Origin: an uncultured Pelagibacteraceae bacterium
Lineage (GTDB): Bacteria > Pseudomonadota > Alphaproteobacteria > Pelagibacterales > AG-422-B15
Length of the DNA stretch: 32,647 bases
Assembly (NCBI GenBank): GCA_902584815.1
Contig: CACIBF010000014.1
Span: 1-32,647, forward strand
Reading direction: 5' to 3'
Shown here: positions 24,592 through 32,647 of the stretch, one piece after another
Position numbering within the stretch: position 1 is the stretch's first letter
Layout: each line of letters begins with the position of its first letter
Made by a program: the position numbers and the translations under genes
The notes under the pieces: model-generated
Database searches by the model: none
The model's input: the letters and a program-made list of their open reading frames with translations, nothing else
What the model was told of the DNA's origin: nothing

Positions 24592-25838
24592 ATTAAAATC
24601 TTTCTTATCTTTGGAAGTGGAACCAATATTAGAATACCCTTAACTTTCTTTTTTATTAGCTGAGCCTTGATATCATCTATGAAATTCCATGCAAGAACAA
24701 TCAAAATATTTGGCTTATTTTCTCTAAAGTATTTGAAATCTACAATTTTGATCTTTGTGCAAGGGATATGTCTTCCTATTTTAAGCTTATTATCCTCTAC
24801 AATATAGTTTAAGTATTTATGACTTGATAAATTAGCTAACTTCAATAATAAAGTTGCTTTTGTTGGAGCCCCATAAGCGGAGATTACATATTTTTTCATA
24901 TAGTATTTTTTAATTATTTCTTCAAATTTATTCATACTATTTTCGATTGTATTCTTCCATTTCTTTATTTTTATTTTATTTTTTTTAAAAAATTTACTTT
25001 CTTTTTGTAAAAATAAATTAGCTGAATAACTTATTTTTTTTAAATTATCTTTTCTACATAATACTCTTAATGATCCTCCCTGAACTTTATTTTCAGTTAA
25101 ACTAATAATACTAAATCCCTGAGATCTTAATAATTGTACTAAAGGAGCAGCATGATGATAATCAAGATGTTCATGATATATCGTGTCAAATAAATTATTT
25201 TGTAAAACTTTCAAAAAATAGCCAACTTCAAAACATAAATGTCCACCATCGTTTAATAATTTAAAAATATTCTTAAATACAGATCTTAAATCACTAATAT
25301 GAGCAAATACATTATGACTTGTAATAAAATCAAATTTGCCCTCTTTTTTTAATAAAATTTCTGATCCTCTATCATTAAAAAAAATATTATATGTTTTTAT
25401 TTTTGATTTATTTGCTTTAATAGCTGGCATTTTTGCAGGATCTATTCCAATAACTTTATAATTATTTTTTTTAAAAAATTTTAAGCAAGTTCCATCATTT
25501 GAACCAACATCGAGTATTTTATCACCCTTAGACAATTTACATTTATTCTCAATCCAAGGCACATAATCTTTAAAATGTTTTATAAAACTTTTTCCAACAC
25601 CCGTTAGGTATGAATAGTTTGTTGCATAAAGTAATTTAGGATTTACTTCATGTGAAAGCTGATAGTGATTACATCTATTACAATTTTGTAATCCTAGAGG
25701 ATATTTTTTAGCTCTTAATGAAGAGCTTTGATTATACAATAAGTTATTTCCTAGTGGAACTTTACCAAATGAGAGCGTTTGACTTAATTTTTTCGACCCA
25801 CAAAGCCTACATTTTTTTATAGTCTTATAATGTTTCAC
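24588..25838 (-). CDS. Zinc-finger class I SAM methyltransferase (C-methyltransferase type)
   Basis: A 416-residue protein in three parts. First, an N-terminal zinc site with CRLC (Cys10, Cys13) and CNRC (Cys53, Cys56). Second, a Rossmann SAM domain with ILDVGSNDGTCLKFF and IGIDPAK, then FDFITSHNVFAHI. Third, a C-terminal domain with ISAYGAPTKATLLL and VEDNKLKIGRHIP. This zinc-finger/methyltransferase/C-terminal order is that of sugar C-methyltransferases such as the TylC3-type enzymes that act on dTDP-ketosugars. It overlaps the cupin gene by 14 bases, so the pair is likely used together. Confidence 0.88.
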   Translation of the reverse strand: MKHYKTIKKCRLCGSKKLSQTLSFGKVPLGNNLLYNQSSSLRAKKYPLGLQNCNRCNHYQLSHEVNPKLLYATNYSYLTGVGKSFIKHFKDYVPWIENKCKLSKGDKILDVGSNDGTCLKFFKKNNYKVIGIDPAKMPAIKANKSKIKTYNIFFNDRGSEILLKKEGKFDFITSHNVFAHISDLRSVFKNIFKLLNDGGHLCFEVGYFLKVLQNNLFDTIYHEHLDYHHAAPLVQLLRSQGFSIISLTENKVQGGSLRVLCRKDNLKKISYSANLFLQKESKFFKKNKIKIKKWKNTIENSMNKFEEIIKKYYMKKYVISAYGAPTKATLLLKLANLSSHKYLNYIVEDNKLKIGRHIPCTKIKIVDFKYFRENKPNILIVLAWNFIDDIKAQLIKKKVKGILILVPLPKIRKILI

Positions 25839-26265
25839 AAGATAACTTTTGTAAATATGATTCTATATTGTTTTCATTTATAAAATTAACTCTCACTGTA
25901 TCTTTTTCGTATGTCTCTTGATCTCGAGGGTTTTTGCTACTTACAACTAACAACGTTTCTATCGGAAAATATGTAGCATGAATCTCATTTGGAGGAGTGA
26001 ATATATTATCTCCTTCACAGATTTTCAAATATTTAACTTCACTATTTTCATCCAACCCTTTAAAAAAATAATCAATTTGACCATGTAAAACATACATCAA
26101 ATGCCAGTCAGTCAAATGATAATGATTCGACCTAATTGAACCAGCATTACATTTTATAAGTGAAACATTAGAAACCTCGTAGTCAACAATAGATAAAATA
26201 TTTCCTCTGCTATCTTCACTTCTTTGAATATTTTTTATTAATGTAGACTCTTTATAGATAGTCAT
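25825..26265 (-). CDS. Cupin sugar isomerase/epimerase-like protein
   Basis: A 146-residue single-domain cupin. The metal-ligand strand reads SNHYHLTDWHLMYVLHGQID, and GDNIFTPPNEIHATYFP is the second cupin motif. Near the end, VSSKNPRDQETYEKDTV is a family-specific tail. It resembles small cupins found in glycan loci next to C-methyltransferases and thus may be a keto-sugar isomerase or epimerase. It is not close to RmlC by motifs, and I cannot name the reaction. It starts one base into the end of the Gfo/Idh gene and overlaps the methyltransferase. Confidence 0.78.
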   Translation of the reverse strand: MTIYKESTLIKNIQRSEDSRGNILSIVDYEVSNVSLIKCNAGSIRSNHYHLTDWHLMYVLHGQIDYFFKGLDENSEVKYLKICEGDNIFTPPNEIHATYFPIETLLVVSSKNPRDQETYEKDTVRVNFINENNIESYLQKLSCETL

Positions 26266-27197
26266 TAAATGAATTTCCTTTTTTTGTATTGAGAAATAAT
26301 TTTTTGTACTATGGATAAGTTATCAATTATTGTTGAATGATTTCTTTTGATATCTTCTTTCCAATATTTTCTATTTAACATAAACATATTTTTAAAAGCA
26401 TTTTTGTCCTTGAAATGAATAGTACTTTCTTTTTTATTAATTTTTTTTTTAATCATTTTTTTTATGTCCATTCCATGAAAAAATGGCTCAAATGTAAAAT
26501 AATCACCATTATGTAAATGAATTTTTACTTCATTCTTATATTTTTTTTTAATACCTATTCTAATATTACTTTTTATTTTATCATTTAAACTAATATAAAA
26601 AAACTCTTTTCTAGGGTTTCCATAAAATGAAACTTTTTTTAGTTCAATATTTGACAAATCAATTTTTAATTCATTTAACAATGATATGGGATAATAACCG
26701 ACGTCAAAAATTAAAGATGAAGAAATATCTCTTTCTGATCTAAAGGAGTCGTTCGCAAAACTTGGTATTACAAATGTAATATCAATTTTTTTTATCTGAA
26801 TTTTATACTTACTCCAAATTTTAATAAATCGAGAGTACATATCATTATGTTTATACATTAACAATTCATTAAAAAAATTGTTCTTATTAAGATTTGAATA
26901 TATTTTTATAAATTCGTTTTTTTTAATAAAAATAGGTTTTTCAATTAAAAAATTAAAATTTTTTCTTATCAAAAAATTTGCTTGTTTATAATGATATTTT
27001 GGAGGAGAGCAAATTAAAAAAGTTGTTTGATTATTGGCAATATTACACGCCTCCTCGAGATTTTTATAGGTATCTAGTTTATCGTCTTCAAAAGCTTTCC
27101 TTGTCACAACACCTTTTAAAAGATTTAACTCTTTTAATAATGGAATTATTTTTCCCCTTGCATGATTTCCATATCCCACGACTATATACTTCTTCAT
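26265..27197 (-). CDS. Gfo/Idh/MocA-family oxidoreductase
   Basis: A 310-residue NAD(P)-dependent sugar oxidoreductase. The Rossmann start is IVVGYGNHARGKIIPLL, with an alanine-histidine stretch in place of the more common G-x-G-x-x-G spacing, and NFLIEKPIFI is the EKP motif of the family. The C-terminal substrate domain is short and rich in Lys, Asn and Ile, including many AAA/AAT codons, making it among the most AT-rich genes here. It is preceded by the WecA-like gene with 10 bases between and overlaps the cupin gene by one base. It probably reduces or oxidises a nucleotide sugar in the glycan pathway. Confidence 0.78.
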   Translation of the reverse strand: MKKYIVVGYGNHARGKIIPLLKELNLLKGVVTRKAFEDDKLDTYKNLEEACNIANNQTTFLICSPPKYHYKQANFLIRKNFNFLIEKPIFIKKNEFIKIYSNLNKNNFFNELLMYKHNDMYSRFIKIWSKYKIQIKKIDITFVIPSFANDSFRSERDISSSLIFDVGYYPISLLNELKIDLSNIELKKVSFYGNPRKEFFYISLNDKIKSNIRIGIKKKYKNEVKIHLHNGDYFTFEPFFHGMDIKKMIKKKINKKESTIHFKDKNAFKNMFMLNRKYWKEDIKRNHSTIIDNLSIVQKIISQYKKRKFI

Positions 27198-27207
27198 ATT
27201 GTTTATC

Positions 27208-28143
27208 TTATTTAATTAAATAAAACCTTACGATAAAATAAAAAATAACAGTCATGATTATTGAACTTATCGCATATGAAATTAAAAATGGAATTGACAT
27301 CATATTAATCAAATAACCACAAATAAGAATTAATATCATATTTATTGGCTGTAAAAATAAATAACTGTAATTTCTATATTTTGCAAAAACCTTTTGATAC
27401 AAATAATGATAATTACGAGATAATAGATTTTCACCAAGATATATTCTATAAAAATTGACATATATAAGATCTAAACTTGGCAGCGCTAGACTACTAAGAA
27501 CAAGCAGGATTTTATAATTACCAATGTTAAGATTTGGCAATATTATTGTGAATAATATTGCGGTATACATAAAGCAGCCAGAGTCTCCAAAATAAAGAGT
27601 TTGAGGTCTTAGATTTAAGAATGAAAAACCTATAATAAAAGATAATGAAAAAAAAATTAAATTATTTATGAAAATTGTATCTTGATTAAAAATAAGTGAC
27701 AGCAAGAGACCAATGAACATTAAAATTGATAAATTTAAGTCAAGACCATCGTAAAAATTAATTACATTTGAAAAGAAAATACTCAAAATTCCAAATATAA
27801 TTACAATTTCAAAGATTCCAAAGTTATTAATATTAATTGTAAGCAAAAAATAAACTGATGAAGACCCAAGCAAAAATTGAAGAATAAATCTTGATATGGC
27901 AGGTAAGCCATACAAATCATCAAAAAAATATAGCGTTGCTATTAATTTAAGAAAAAGAATAAAGTTTATTGTTCTATTATCATTAAAGTCAATTTTACTA
28001 AAAAAAAATACTAGTAAAATAATAAAAATTAGAAAGAAACCAAAACCTGTGGGAATAATACTTTCTTTATTAAAATTTTTCCATAATTTAGAATAAATAT
28101 TTCCTATTAAGTAAGTAGAAATGCTGAGTAGAATAAAGTTCAT
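27208..28143 (-). CDS. WecA/WbpL-like phosphosugar-1-phosphate transferase
   Basis: A 311-residue polytopic enzyme that moves a sugar-1-phosphate from its UDP carrier to undecaprenyl phosphate, starting the lipid-linked glycan. About ten membrane segments are visible. Key motifs: the DDLYGLPAISRF loop, NFYDGLDLN (metal-binding), FGDSGCF, and RNYHYLYQKV, which matches the HxxxLYQ pattern of the WbpL-like group. The acceptor would be UDP-GlcNAc or a deoxy-amino-sugar. Its start overlaps the GT4 gene's stop by four bases (28140-28143). Confidence 0.86.
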   Translation of the reverse strand: MNFILLSISTYLIGNIYSKLWKNFNKESIIPTGFGFFLIFIILLVFFFSKIDFNDNRTINFILFLKLIATLYFFDDLYGLPAISRFILQFLLGSSSVYFLLTININNFGIFEIVIIFGILSIFFSNVINFYDGLDLNLSILMFIGLLLSLIFNQDTIFINNLIFFSLSFIIGFSFLNLRPQTLYFGDSGCFMYTAILFTIILPNLNIGNYKILLVLSSLALPSLDLIYVNFYRIYLGENLLSRNYHYLYQKVFAKYRNYSYLFLQPINMILILICGYLINMMSIPFLISYAISSIIMTVIFYFIVRFYLIK

Positions 28144-29321
28144 TCAATTTCATTTAAAAAAATTTTTACAGTAATTTGGCTTTTAAAATGATTATTAAAA
28201 GTATTGATAGCATTTCTAGACATTGTCATTCTTTCGTCATGTGTAGAATTAATTGCGATTTTATATGTTTTTATCATATCCATCTTATTAAAATTTTCAC
28301 TAACAAAACCAATTTTATTATTCAGAATAAGATTTTTAGGTGCACCGCCAGAAAAACAGATAATTGGTTTTCCATACATGCAATAGGTCTGTAGTTTACT
28401 TGGCAAAATATGAGATTGCCGTCCGAGATTCTCAAGGCCAAAAATAAAAAAATTTGATAATTCTGCTATTTCATCAAGTTGATTGCTGTTCAGCCAGCCA
28501 TGCCAAATAATATTTTTACTAGTATACTTTTTCCTTAAGTTTGGTAGTTCTGGACCATCACCACAAATATTTAAAAATATATTGCTATCTTTAAGTGAAT
28601 TAAAGCTTTCAATTAATGACTCTATTGACCTACCTTTACCAATTGTTCCCATAAAAGAGAAAATTGTTTTGTCACTTTTTAACTCTTTGTGCCTTGAAAT
28701 ATTTTCTATTCTTACAGGGTTATAGAGAGTAGATATTTTTTTACATTTAGTATTTTCTGAGAGAAAAAGAGATAGATCATCTGATTGAGCAAAAAGAATA
28801 TCAGATTTATTCCACATCAAATTTTGTAAAAAATTAATACATTTTTTTAAAAAATTTGATTTAATGCCGACCGTACTTTCGATTCCTTCAGGCCATATGT
28901 CTTGCACCCATTGAGAATTTTGACAATTAATAATTTTAGAAAAAAAATTTGTAAGTAATCCTACATAAACAGGAGATCCACAAAAGCTCATCATGTGATC
29001 AAATTTATTTCTTTTTATTAAAGAAAAAAATAAAAGAAAAATTGAAGTACTTAAAAAATAAGATAAATAAAAAATAAAAATTGAAAGTTTAGAATTTGAA
29101 TAACGTGGGATGATTGGAACCCTTAAGACTTTTACATTGTTAATGATTTGTTTGTAAGGACCTGAAAATGAATACCCACGATAAAAAGAGAAGTTTCTAT
29201 AATTTGGTAATCCTGTAATTACTGTCACCTCATTTTTATCTTTTACTAGCTGTTGAGCAAATGAATTAATAGGAAAATCTTCAGGATCATAATATGGAGT
29301 AATAATCAAGATTTTCTTCAT
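28140..29321 (-). CDS. Glycosyltransferase family 4 (WbuB/WcaI-like)
   Basis: A 393-residue GT-B glycosyltransferase. The N-terminal domain begins MKKILIITPYYDPEDFPINS and has VTVITGLPNYRNFSFYRGY, as in WbuB (an L-FucNAc transferase in E. coli O26) and WcaI. SFMGTIGKGRSIESLIE and NICGDGPEL belong to the nucleotide-binding C-terminal domain, and a GLENLGRQSHILPSKLQTY segment precedes the end. It is probably cytosolic, at the inner membrane face. It is the only glycosyltransferase visible in the window. If WbuB-like specificity holds, it would use the sugar nucleotide made by the two genes at the right edge, but this is inference. Confidence 0.86.
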   Translation of the reverse strand: MKKILIITPYYDPEDFPINSFAQQLVKDKNEVTVITGLPNYRNFSFYRGYSFSGPYKQIINNVKVLRVPIIPRYSNSKLSIFIFYLSYFLSTSIFLLFFSLIKRNKFDHMMSFCGSPVYVGLLTNFFSKIINCQNSQWVQDIWPEGIESTVGIKSNFLKKCINFLQNLMWNKSDILFAQSDDLSLFLSENTKCKKISTLYNPVRIENISRHKELKSDKTIFSFMGTIGKGRSIESLIESFNSLKDSNIFLNICGDGPELPNLRKKYTSKNIIWHGWLNSNQLDEIAELSNFFIFGLENLGRQSHILPSKLQTYCMYGKPIICFSGGAPKNLILNNKIGFVSENFNKMDMIKTYKIAINSTHDERMTMSRNAINTFNNHFKSQITVKIFLNEIE

Positions 29322-29383
29322 TTAAGATAATTATCAAAAAAAAATTAAAAAAAACTAATTAATTTCAATATCAATTAAAAATT

Positions 29384-30751
29384 TTAAGAAAGAGATTTTT
29401 TAATGAAAATAAAAGTAAGTGCTAAAATAAAAGACAAAATAAGCAAGTATATAAATGTAATAAAATCAAACTTTTGTCCCGTAACATCAAGGTAAATTGG
29501 CCCATTCATTTCAAAATAATCATTATTATCCGCAATATCCATTATCTCTGTGCTTATATCATTTAATTTGTCGATCAATGAATTAAAATAACTAGCAAGT
29601 TCTTCCTCTGAAAATTCTCTTAATATAACAGAACTATCATTATAGAAATTAAGGTTCGCATTAAGCTTAGCTCTGTATAACATTTCTAAATTAAGATCTT
29701 CAATAAAAGAACGTCTTTGATCACTTAGATCAATTTCACGACCTAAATCAAATAAGTCCATCATAAATTCTGAATTAATATTATAAAAATTATTATTTTC
29801 AGATTGCTCCAGTTGATTTTCATCTTCACCAACTGAGTCATTATTCTGAGATATACTTATATTGTTTAAGGATATATTTAATGCATCAATTCTATAGTTT
29901 GTTTCATACAATTTGTTATTATGATAAAATAAAATATAGTCGTGAAGATTTTTATTTTTAATGCTGGATTCACGAATAGCATTTTTAAGAAAGTTTATTT
30001 CATTTTCAATTGCTGATAAGTTATATGCTTGAATAAACATCTTGAATTTTTCAATTTCTTCAAATTGCTCAAAAATAACATTAAGTTTATCAAATGCTTT
30101 TACTGAAAAGTTCTTTGACCTAAAATCTATTTTGTTTATTTCAGACAGCATAGTTTGATTTGTGTGCATAATATATTTTAATTCCTGATTCATTACTTCA
30201 ACCAAGCTGTTAAGGTAAATAGTAGCATCACGCGAGTTCATTTTAGTTTTGTTTAATTGTAATGAAAGATCAAAGTACTTATTGTTTATATCATTAAGAG
30301 TTAATATTAATTCATCTAATTGCTTAGCTTCAACTGCCAATTCTTTAATTAAATTTTTTGTATTCATATTAAGAGAATCTTTTATTTCTCTTATTTTTTT
30401 TGAATTTGTTAAGAATGTATATTTATGAATATTTATTAAGTCATAATCATTTTCTAACTCAGAAACTTCTAATGCTTTTTTTACATTTTCAACACTAATT
30501 AATTTGTTTTCTGATATATAAAAATCTTTATTGATATCTTTTATTTCTTTAAATACTTCTGTAGTAAGCTCTAGGAGCATATAACTTTTTTCAACTTTAA
30601 TTATATTAATAAGAGAAAAAAGAGCTGAGCTAAATAAAAATATTAAAATAAAAAAAATGAATATTAATTTAGAGTTTTTGTATAAACTTTTTATAAGGTC
30701 TGCAACAGAGACCTCATTCATGTTCGATGCAGATTGATTATCATTAACCAT
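29384..30751 (-). CDS. Wzz-like two-TM coiled-coil protein
   Basis: A 455-residue protein with a cytosolic head (about residues 1-30), a membrane helix (about 31-54), a long mostly helical section with coiled-coil heptads, then a second helix (about 428-450) close to the C-terminus. This is the topology of Wzz-type polysaccharide co-polymerases, and the opening EVSVADLIKSLYKNSKLI resembles Wzz starts. The proline-rich motif normally found before the second helix is absent, and the central part has no recognisable family motif. So the call rests on topology and position, next to glycan genes. It could set chain length or have another structural role. Confidence 0.6.
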   Translation of the reverse strand: MVNDNQSASNMNEVSVADLIKSLYKNSKLIFIFFILIFLFSSALFSLINIIKVEKSYMLLELTTEVFKEIKDINKDFYISENKLISVENVKKALEVSELENDYDLINIHKYTFLTNSKKIREIKDSLNMNTKNLIKELAVEAKQLDELILTLNDINNKYFDLSLQLNKTKMNSRDATIYLNSLVEVMNQELKYIMHTNQTMLSEINKIDFRSKNFSVKAFDKLNVIFEQFEEIEKFKMFIQAYNLSAIENEINFLKNAIRESSIKNKNLHDYILFYHNNKLYETNYRIDALNISLNNISISQNNDSVGEDENQLEQSENNNFYNINSEFMMDLFDLGREIDLSDQRRSFIEDLNLEMLYRAKLNANLNFYNDSSVILREFSEEELASYFNSLIDKLNDISTEIMDIADNNDYFEMNGPIYLDVTGQKFDFITFIYLLILSFILALTFIFIKKSLS

Positions 30752-30791
30752 AAGCCCTAATATTCTTATAGAAATTAGATTAATAAATCAA

Positions 30792-31919
30792 TCAATAATT
30801 TCTCCATACAGTTCTATTAATATAGTCAATGTAACTGGTAATAATTCTTACTACCTTCTTTGAAACATGTCCTCCGTTATAATCCCTGACTTTGGATAGT
30901 TTTATACTCTCACTATTTTTGTGAATTAAAGATACCTCTATTGCATTTAATAATTCTTGTTCTTTTATATCAGACATAATAACTGTAGTTTCATCCATGC
31001 CTTCAGGTCTTTCATGAGCTTGACGTATCATAATTGAATTTAAACCTAATAAAGATGATTCCTCAGATATTGTTCCACTATCAGATAAAATACAAACTGC
31101 ATTTTGTTGAAGCTTGATATAATCTATAAAACCCATTGCTTTCATAAAAATTATTCTTTCATCAATTTTTAAATCTTCTAAGTCATCAAGTCGCTTGCGA
31201 GTCCTAGGATGCACAGAAAAAATAACCTTAGAGTCATATTTTTTTACTATGCTATTAAGCGAATTCAAAAGTGAAATTAACCGTTCCTTATCATCAACAT
31301 TTTCCTCTCTATGCGCACTAACTAAAAAATACTTATCCGTATCTAAACTTAATTTTGTGATTATTGAGGAAGATTGAATTTTATCTTTATAAAATTCAAG
31401 AACTTCATGCATACAAGAGCCAGTCTTAATTATTGTCTCAGGTTTTATTCCTTCCATAATGAGGTATTGTCTCGCATGTTCAGTTAATGGCATATTGATA
31501 TCACTTATATGATCAATAATTCTCCGATTAATTTCTTCTGGAACTCTCTCATCAAATGATCTATTTCCCGCCTCCATATGAAAAACAGGAATTTTCAATC
31601 GTTTTGCTGCAAGTGCTGCCATGCAGCTATTTGTATCGCCATAAATCAATATTGCGTTTGGCTTTTCTTCTATTAAAATTTTTTCTGACTCAATTAATAT
31701 CTGTCCAATAGTTGCTATTGATGATTGACCAGCTGCATCTAAATAATGATCTGGTTTTCTTATCTCAAGTTCATTAAAAAAAACGTTATTTAATTCATCA
31801 TCGTAGTTCTGACCTGTGTGAACCAAAACATGATTAGTGCAGATATCTAGTTCGTTGATGACTCTAGATAATTTAATCAATTCAGGTCTTGTACCAACAA
31901 TTGTCATTACCTTAATCAT
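30792..31919 (-). CDS. wecB: UDP-N-acetylglucosamine 2-epimerase, non-hydrolysing (WecB-like)
   Basis: Interconverts UDP-GlcNAc and UDP-ManNAc, or acts as the last epimerase (FnlC/WbjD/CapG) toward UDP-L-FucNAc. Motifs: VGTRPELIKLSRV at the start, YGDTNSCMAALAAKRL, HMEAGNRSFDERVPEEINRR, VSAHREENVDD, and SDSGTISEESSLLG. I begin it at ATG 31919 (375 residues, MIKVMTIVGTRPE), which overlaps the preceding gene by eight bases through the same ATGATTAA string as at the gap-pgk junction. The frame is open to 31937, but this start fits homologues. A co-gene of CapE/FnlA type argues for the FucNAc-type assignment. Confidence 0.9.
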   Translation of the reverse strand: MIKVMTIVGTRPELIKLSRVINELDICTNHVLVHTGQNYDDELNNVFFNELEIRKPDHYLDAAGQSSIATIGQILIESEKILIEEKPNAILIYGDTNSCMAALAAKRLKIPVFHMEAGNRSFDERVPEEINRRIIDHISDINMPLTEHARQYLIMEGIKPETIIKTGSCMHEVLEFYKDKIQSSSIITKLSLDTDKYFLVSAHREENVDDKERLISLLNSLNSIVKKYDSKVIFSVHPRTRKRLDDLEDLKIDERIIFMKAMGFIDYIKLQQNAVCILSDSGTISEESSLLGLNSIMIRQAHERPEGMDETTVIMSDIKEQELLNAIEVSLIHKNSESIKLSKVRDYNGGHVSKKVVRIITSYIDYINRTVWRNY

Positions 31920-32647
31920 TAAGAGAATCCTGAACAAATTTTAAATTTAATAAAATTTTCTTAATTTCCTCAATACTTAAAATTTTAGTATTATGTGATG
32001 TGTAGTCATTTTCATTAGAAATATCAAGCTGTCCCTCTGAAAAATAGTGACTATAATTTAGATCTCTTTGGTCAGTCATTATTTTAAAATAATTTTTTGT
32101 TTCTTTGCTTCTAGCCATCTCTTCTCTTGAAATTAGGGTCTCATAAAGTTTTTCACCGTGACGAGTCCCAATTACCTTAATCTTATTATTTGAATCAAAT
32201 ATTTCGTTTAGTGCTTGTATAAGATCCTTAAGTCTTGCGGATGGAGATTTTTGAATAAAAATATCTCCTTGAGAAGATTTTTGAAACGCATGTAATACTA
32301 AATTAACTGAGTCCTCTAGTGACATTAAAAATCTTGTCATATTTGGATCAGTAACAGTAATTTCTTTTTTGTTTTTAATCTGATCTATGAAAAGTGGAAT
32401 TACAGATCCTCGAGAACCCATAACATTTCCATATCTTGTGCAACAAATTATAGTTTTTTTTTGGCTAATTAATGATCGAGCCTTTGCAACTGCAATTTTT
32501 TCGGCCATGGCTTTTGAAATACCCATAGCATTTATTGGATAAACAGCTTTATCAGTACTTAAGACAACAACTTTCTGGACCTTATTAAAAATAGCGGCAT
32601 TGATCAGATTTTCTGTTCCAACAATATTTGTACTAACTGCTTCCATT
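31912..32647 (-). CDS. UDP-sugar dehydratase/epimerase, CapE/FnlA-like (partial)
   Basis: The 3' part (about 244 residues) of an extended-SDR sugar nucleotide enzyme, running off the right edge, so the N-terminal NAD motif is not in the window. Seen: NIVGTENLINAAI, the active-site segment VVLSTDKAVYPINAMGISK with an MxxxK catalytic pair, RYGNVMGSRGSVIPLF, and DPNMTRFLMSLEDSV. The GTRHGEKLYETLISREE stretch and the long C-terminal tail resemble CapE, WbjB and FnlA (5-inverting 4,6-dehydratases) rather than the membrane WbpM class. It directly precedes wecB, as in L-FucNAc/QuiNAc pathways; an FnlB/CapF reductase gene is not between them. Confidence 0.88.
   Translation of the reverse strand, partial: MEAVSTNIVGTENLINAAIFNKVQKVVVLSTDKAVYPINAMGISKAMAEKIAVAKARSLISQKKTIICCTRYGNVMGSRGSVIPLFIDQIKNKKEITVTDPNMTRFLMSLEDSVNLVLHAFQKSSQGDIFIQKSPSARLKDLIQALNEIFDSNNKIKVIGTRHGEKLYETLISREEMARSKETKNYFKIMTDQRDLNYSHYFSEGQLDISNENDYTSHNTKILSIEEIKKILLNLKFVQDSLND

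Noticed and set aside
20151-32647. Recent horizontal transfer of the whole glycan locus on the basis of its higher AT content
   Set aside because: Polysaccharide genes are often more AT-rich, and I see no mobility genes, direct repeats or tRNA boundary; the composition difference was judged by eye only.
1-32647. CRISPR array, toxin-antitoxin pair, restriction system, prophage or insertion sequence
   Set aside because: No regular repeat-spacer pattern, transposase, integrase, phage structural gene or defence motif was seen on either strand.

Overview
The window looks like a chromosomal segment of an AT-rich, compact alphaproteobacterium, probably a marine, streamlined lineage in the general neighbourhood of SAR11, HIMB59/AEGEAN-169 or SAR116; the sequence alone does not settle which. 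The reasons are: very low GC by eye, genes packed with overlaps or gaps of a few bases, a TrcR/DUF1013 cell-cycle regulator (an alphaproteobacterial family), three-gene pntAA-pntAB-pntB preceded by a tiny COX4-like gene, zinc-free L31 and L36, and an alphaproteobacterial-type Hsp20. No insertion sequence, integrase, CRISPR array or phage gene was seen, and no gene-free stretch exceeds 300 bases.

Left part (1-9398, mostly + strand): a glycolytic/gluconeogenic run gap-pgk-fba (class I aldolase) continues directly into efp and suhB. A small membrane protein lies opposite the end of suhB. Then come rpmE (L31), an hsp20 gene whose leader folds into what I read as a ROSE-type RNA thermometer, a quinone oxidoreductase of the PIG3 group, trcR, purE-purK and rpsU (S21). 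The rpsU gene has a full-length Shine-Dalgarno sequence placed in front of an in-frame ATA rather than in front of the ATG that gene callers would choose.

Middle part (9402-20126): on the - strand, the proton-translocating transhydrogenase operon with its 36-residue leader gene; a trio of hydrolases (two alpha/beta hydrolases flanking an N-formylglutamate-amidohydrolase-like protein); rpmJ (L36) coupled to a 43-residue very basic protein; tRNA-Val(GAC); and a secreted DUF1329 protein. On the + strand is a HisN-type phosphatase, followed by a - strand SET-domain protein and an SCP2 protein with a clear terminator. The + strand AlkA-like glycosylase and TrhO tRNA hydroxylase close this part.

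Right part (20151-32647, all - strand): a surface-polysaccharide locus, truncated by the window edge. In transcription order it holds a CapE/FnlA-like epimerase-dehydratase (partial), a WecB-type 2-epimerase, a Wzz-like but divergent coiled-coil membrane protein, a WbuB-like GT4, a WecA/WbpL-like initiating phosphosugar transferase, a four-gene sugar-tailoring cassette (Gfo/Idh oxidoreductase, cupin, zinc-finger C-methyltransferase, PIG-L deacetylase), a WbpM/FlaA1-like membrane dehydratase, a GlmU-C-like hexapeptide acyltransferase and an O-antigen ligase/polymerase. Together these could build an N-acetylated deoxy-amino-sugar, start a lipid-linked glycan with it, decorate it and ligate it. 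No flippase is visible.

Most of the window is ordinary housekeeping. The observations I think are worth most are the ROSE-like thermometer, the rpsU start, the two micro-genes missed by length cut-offs, and the sugar-tailoring cassette.
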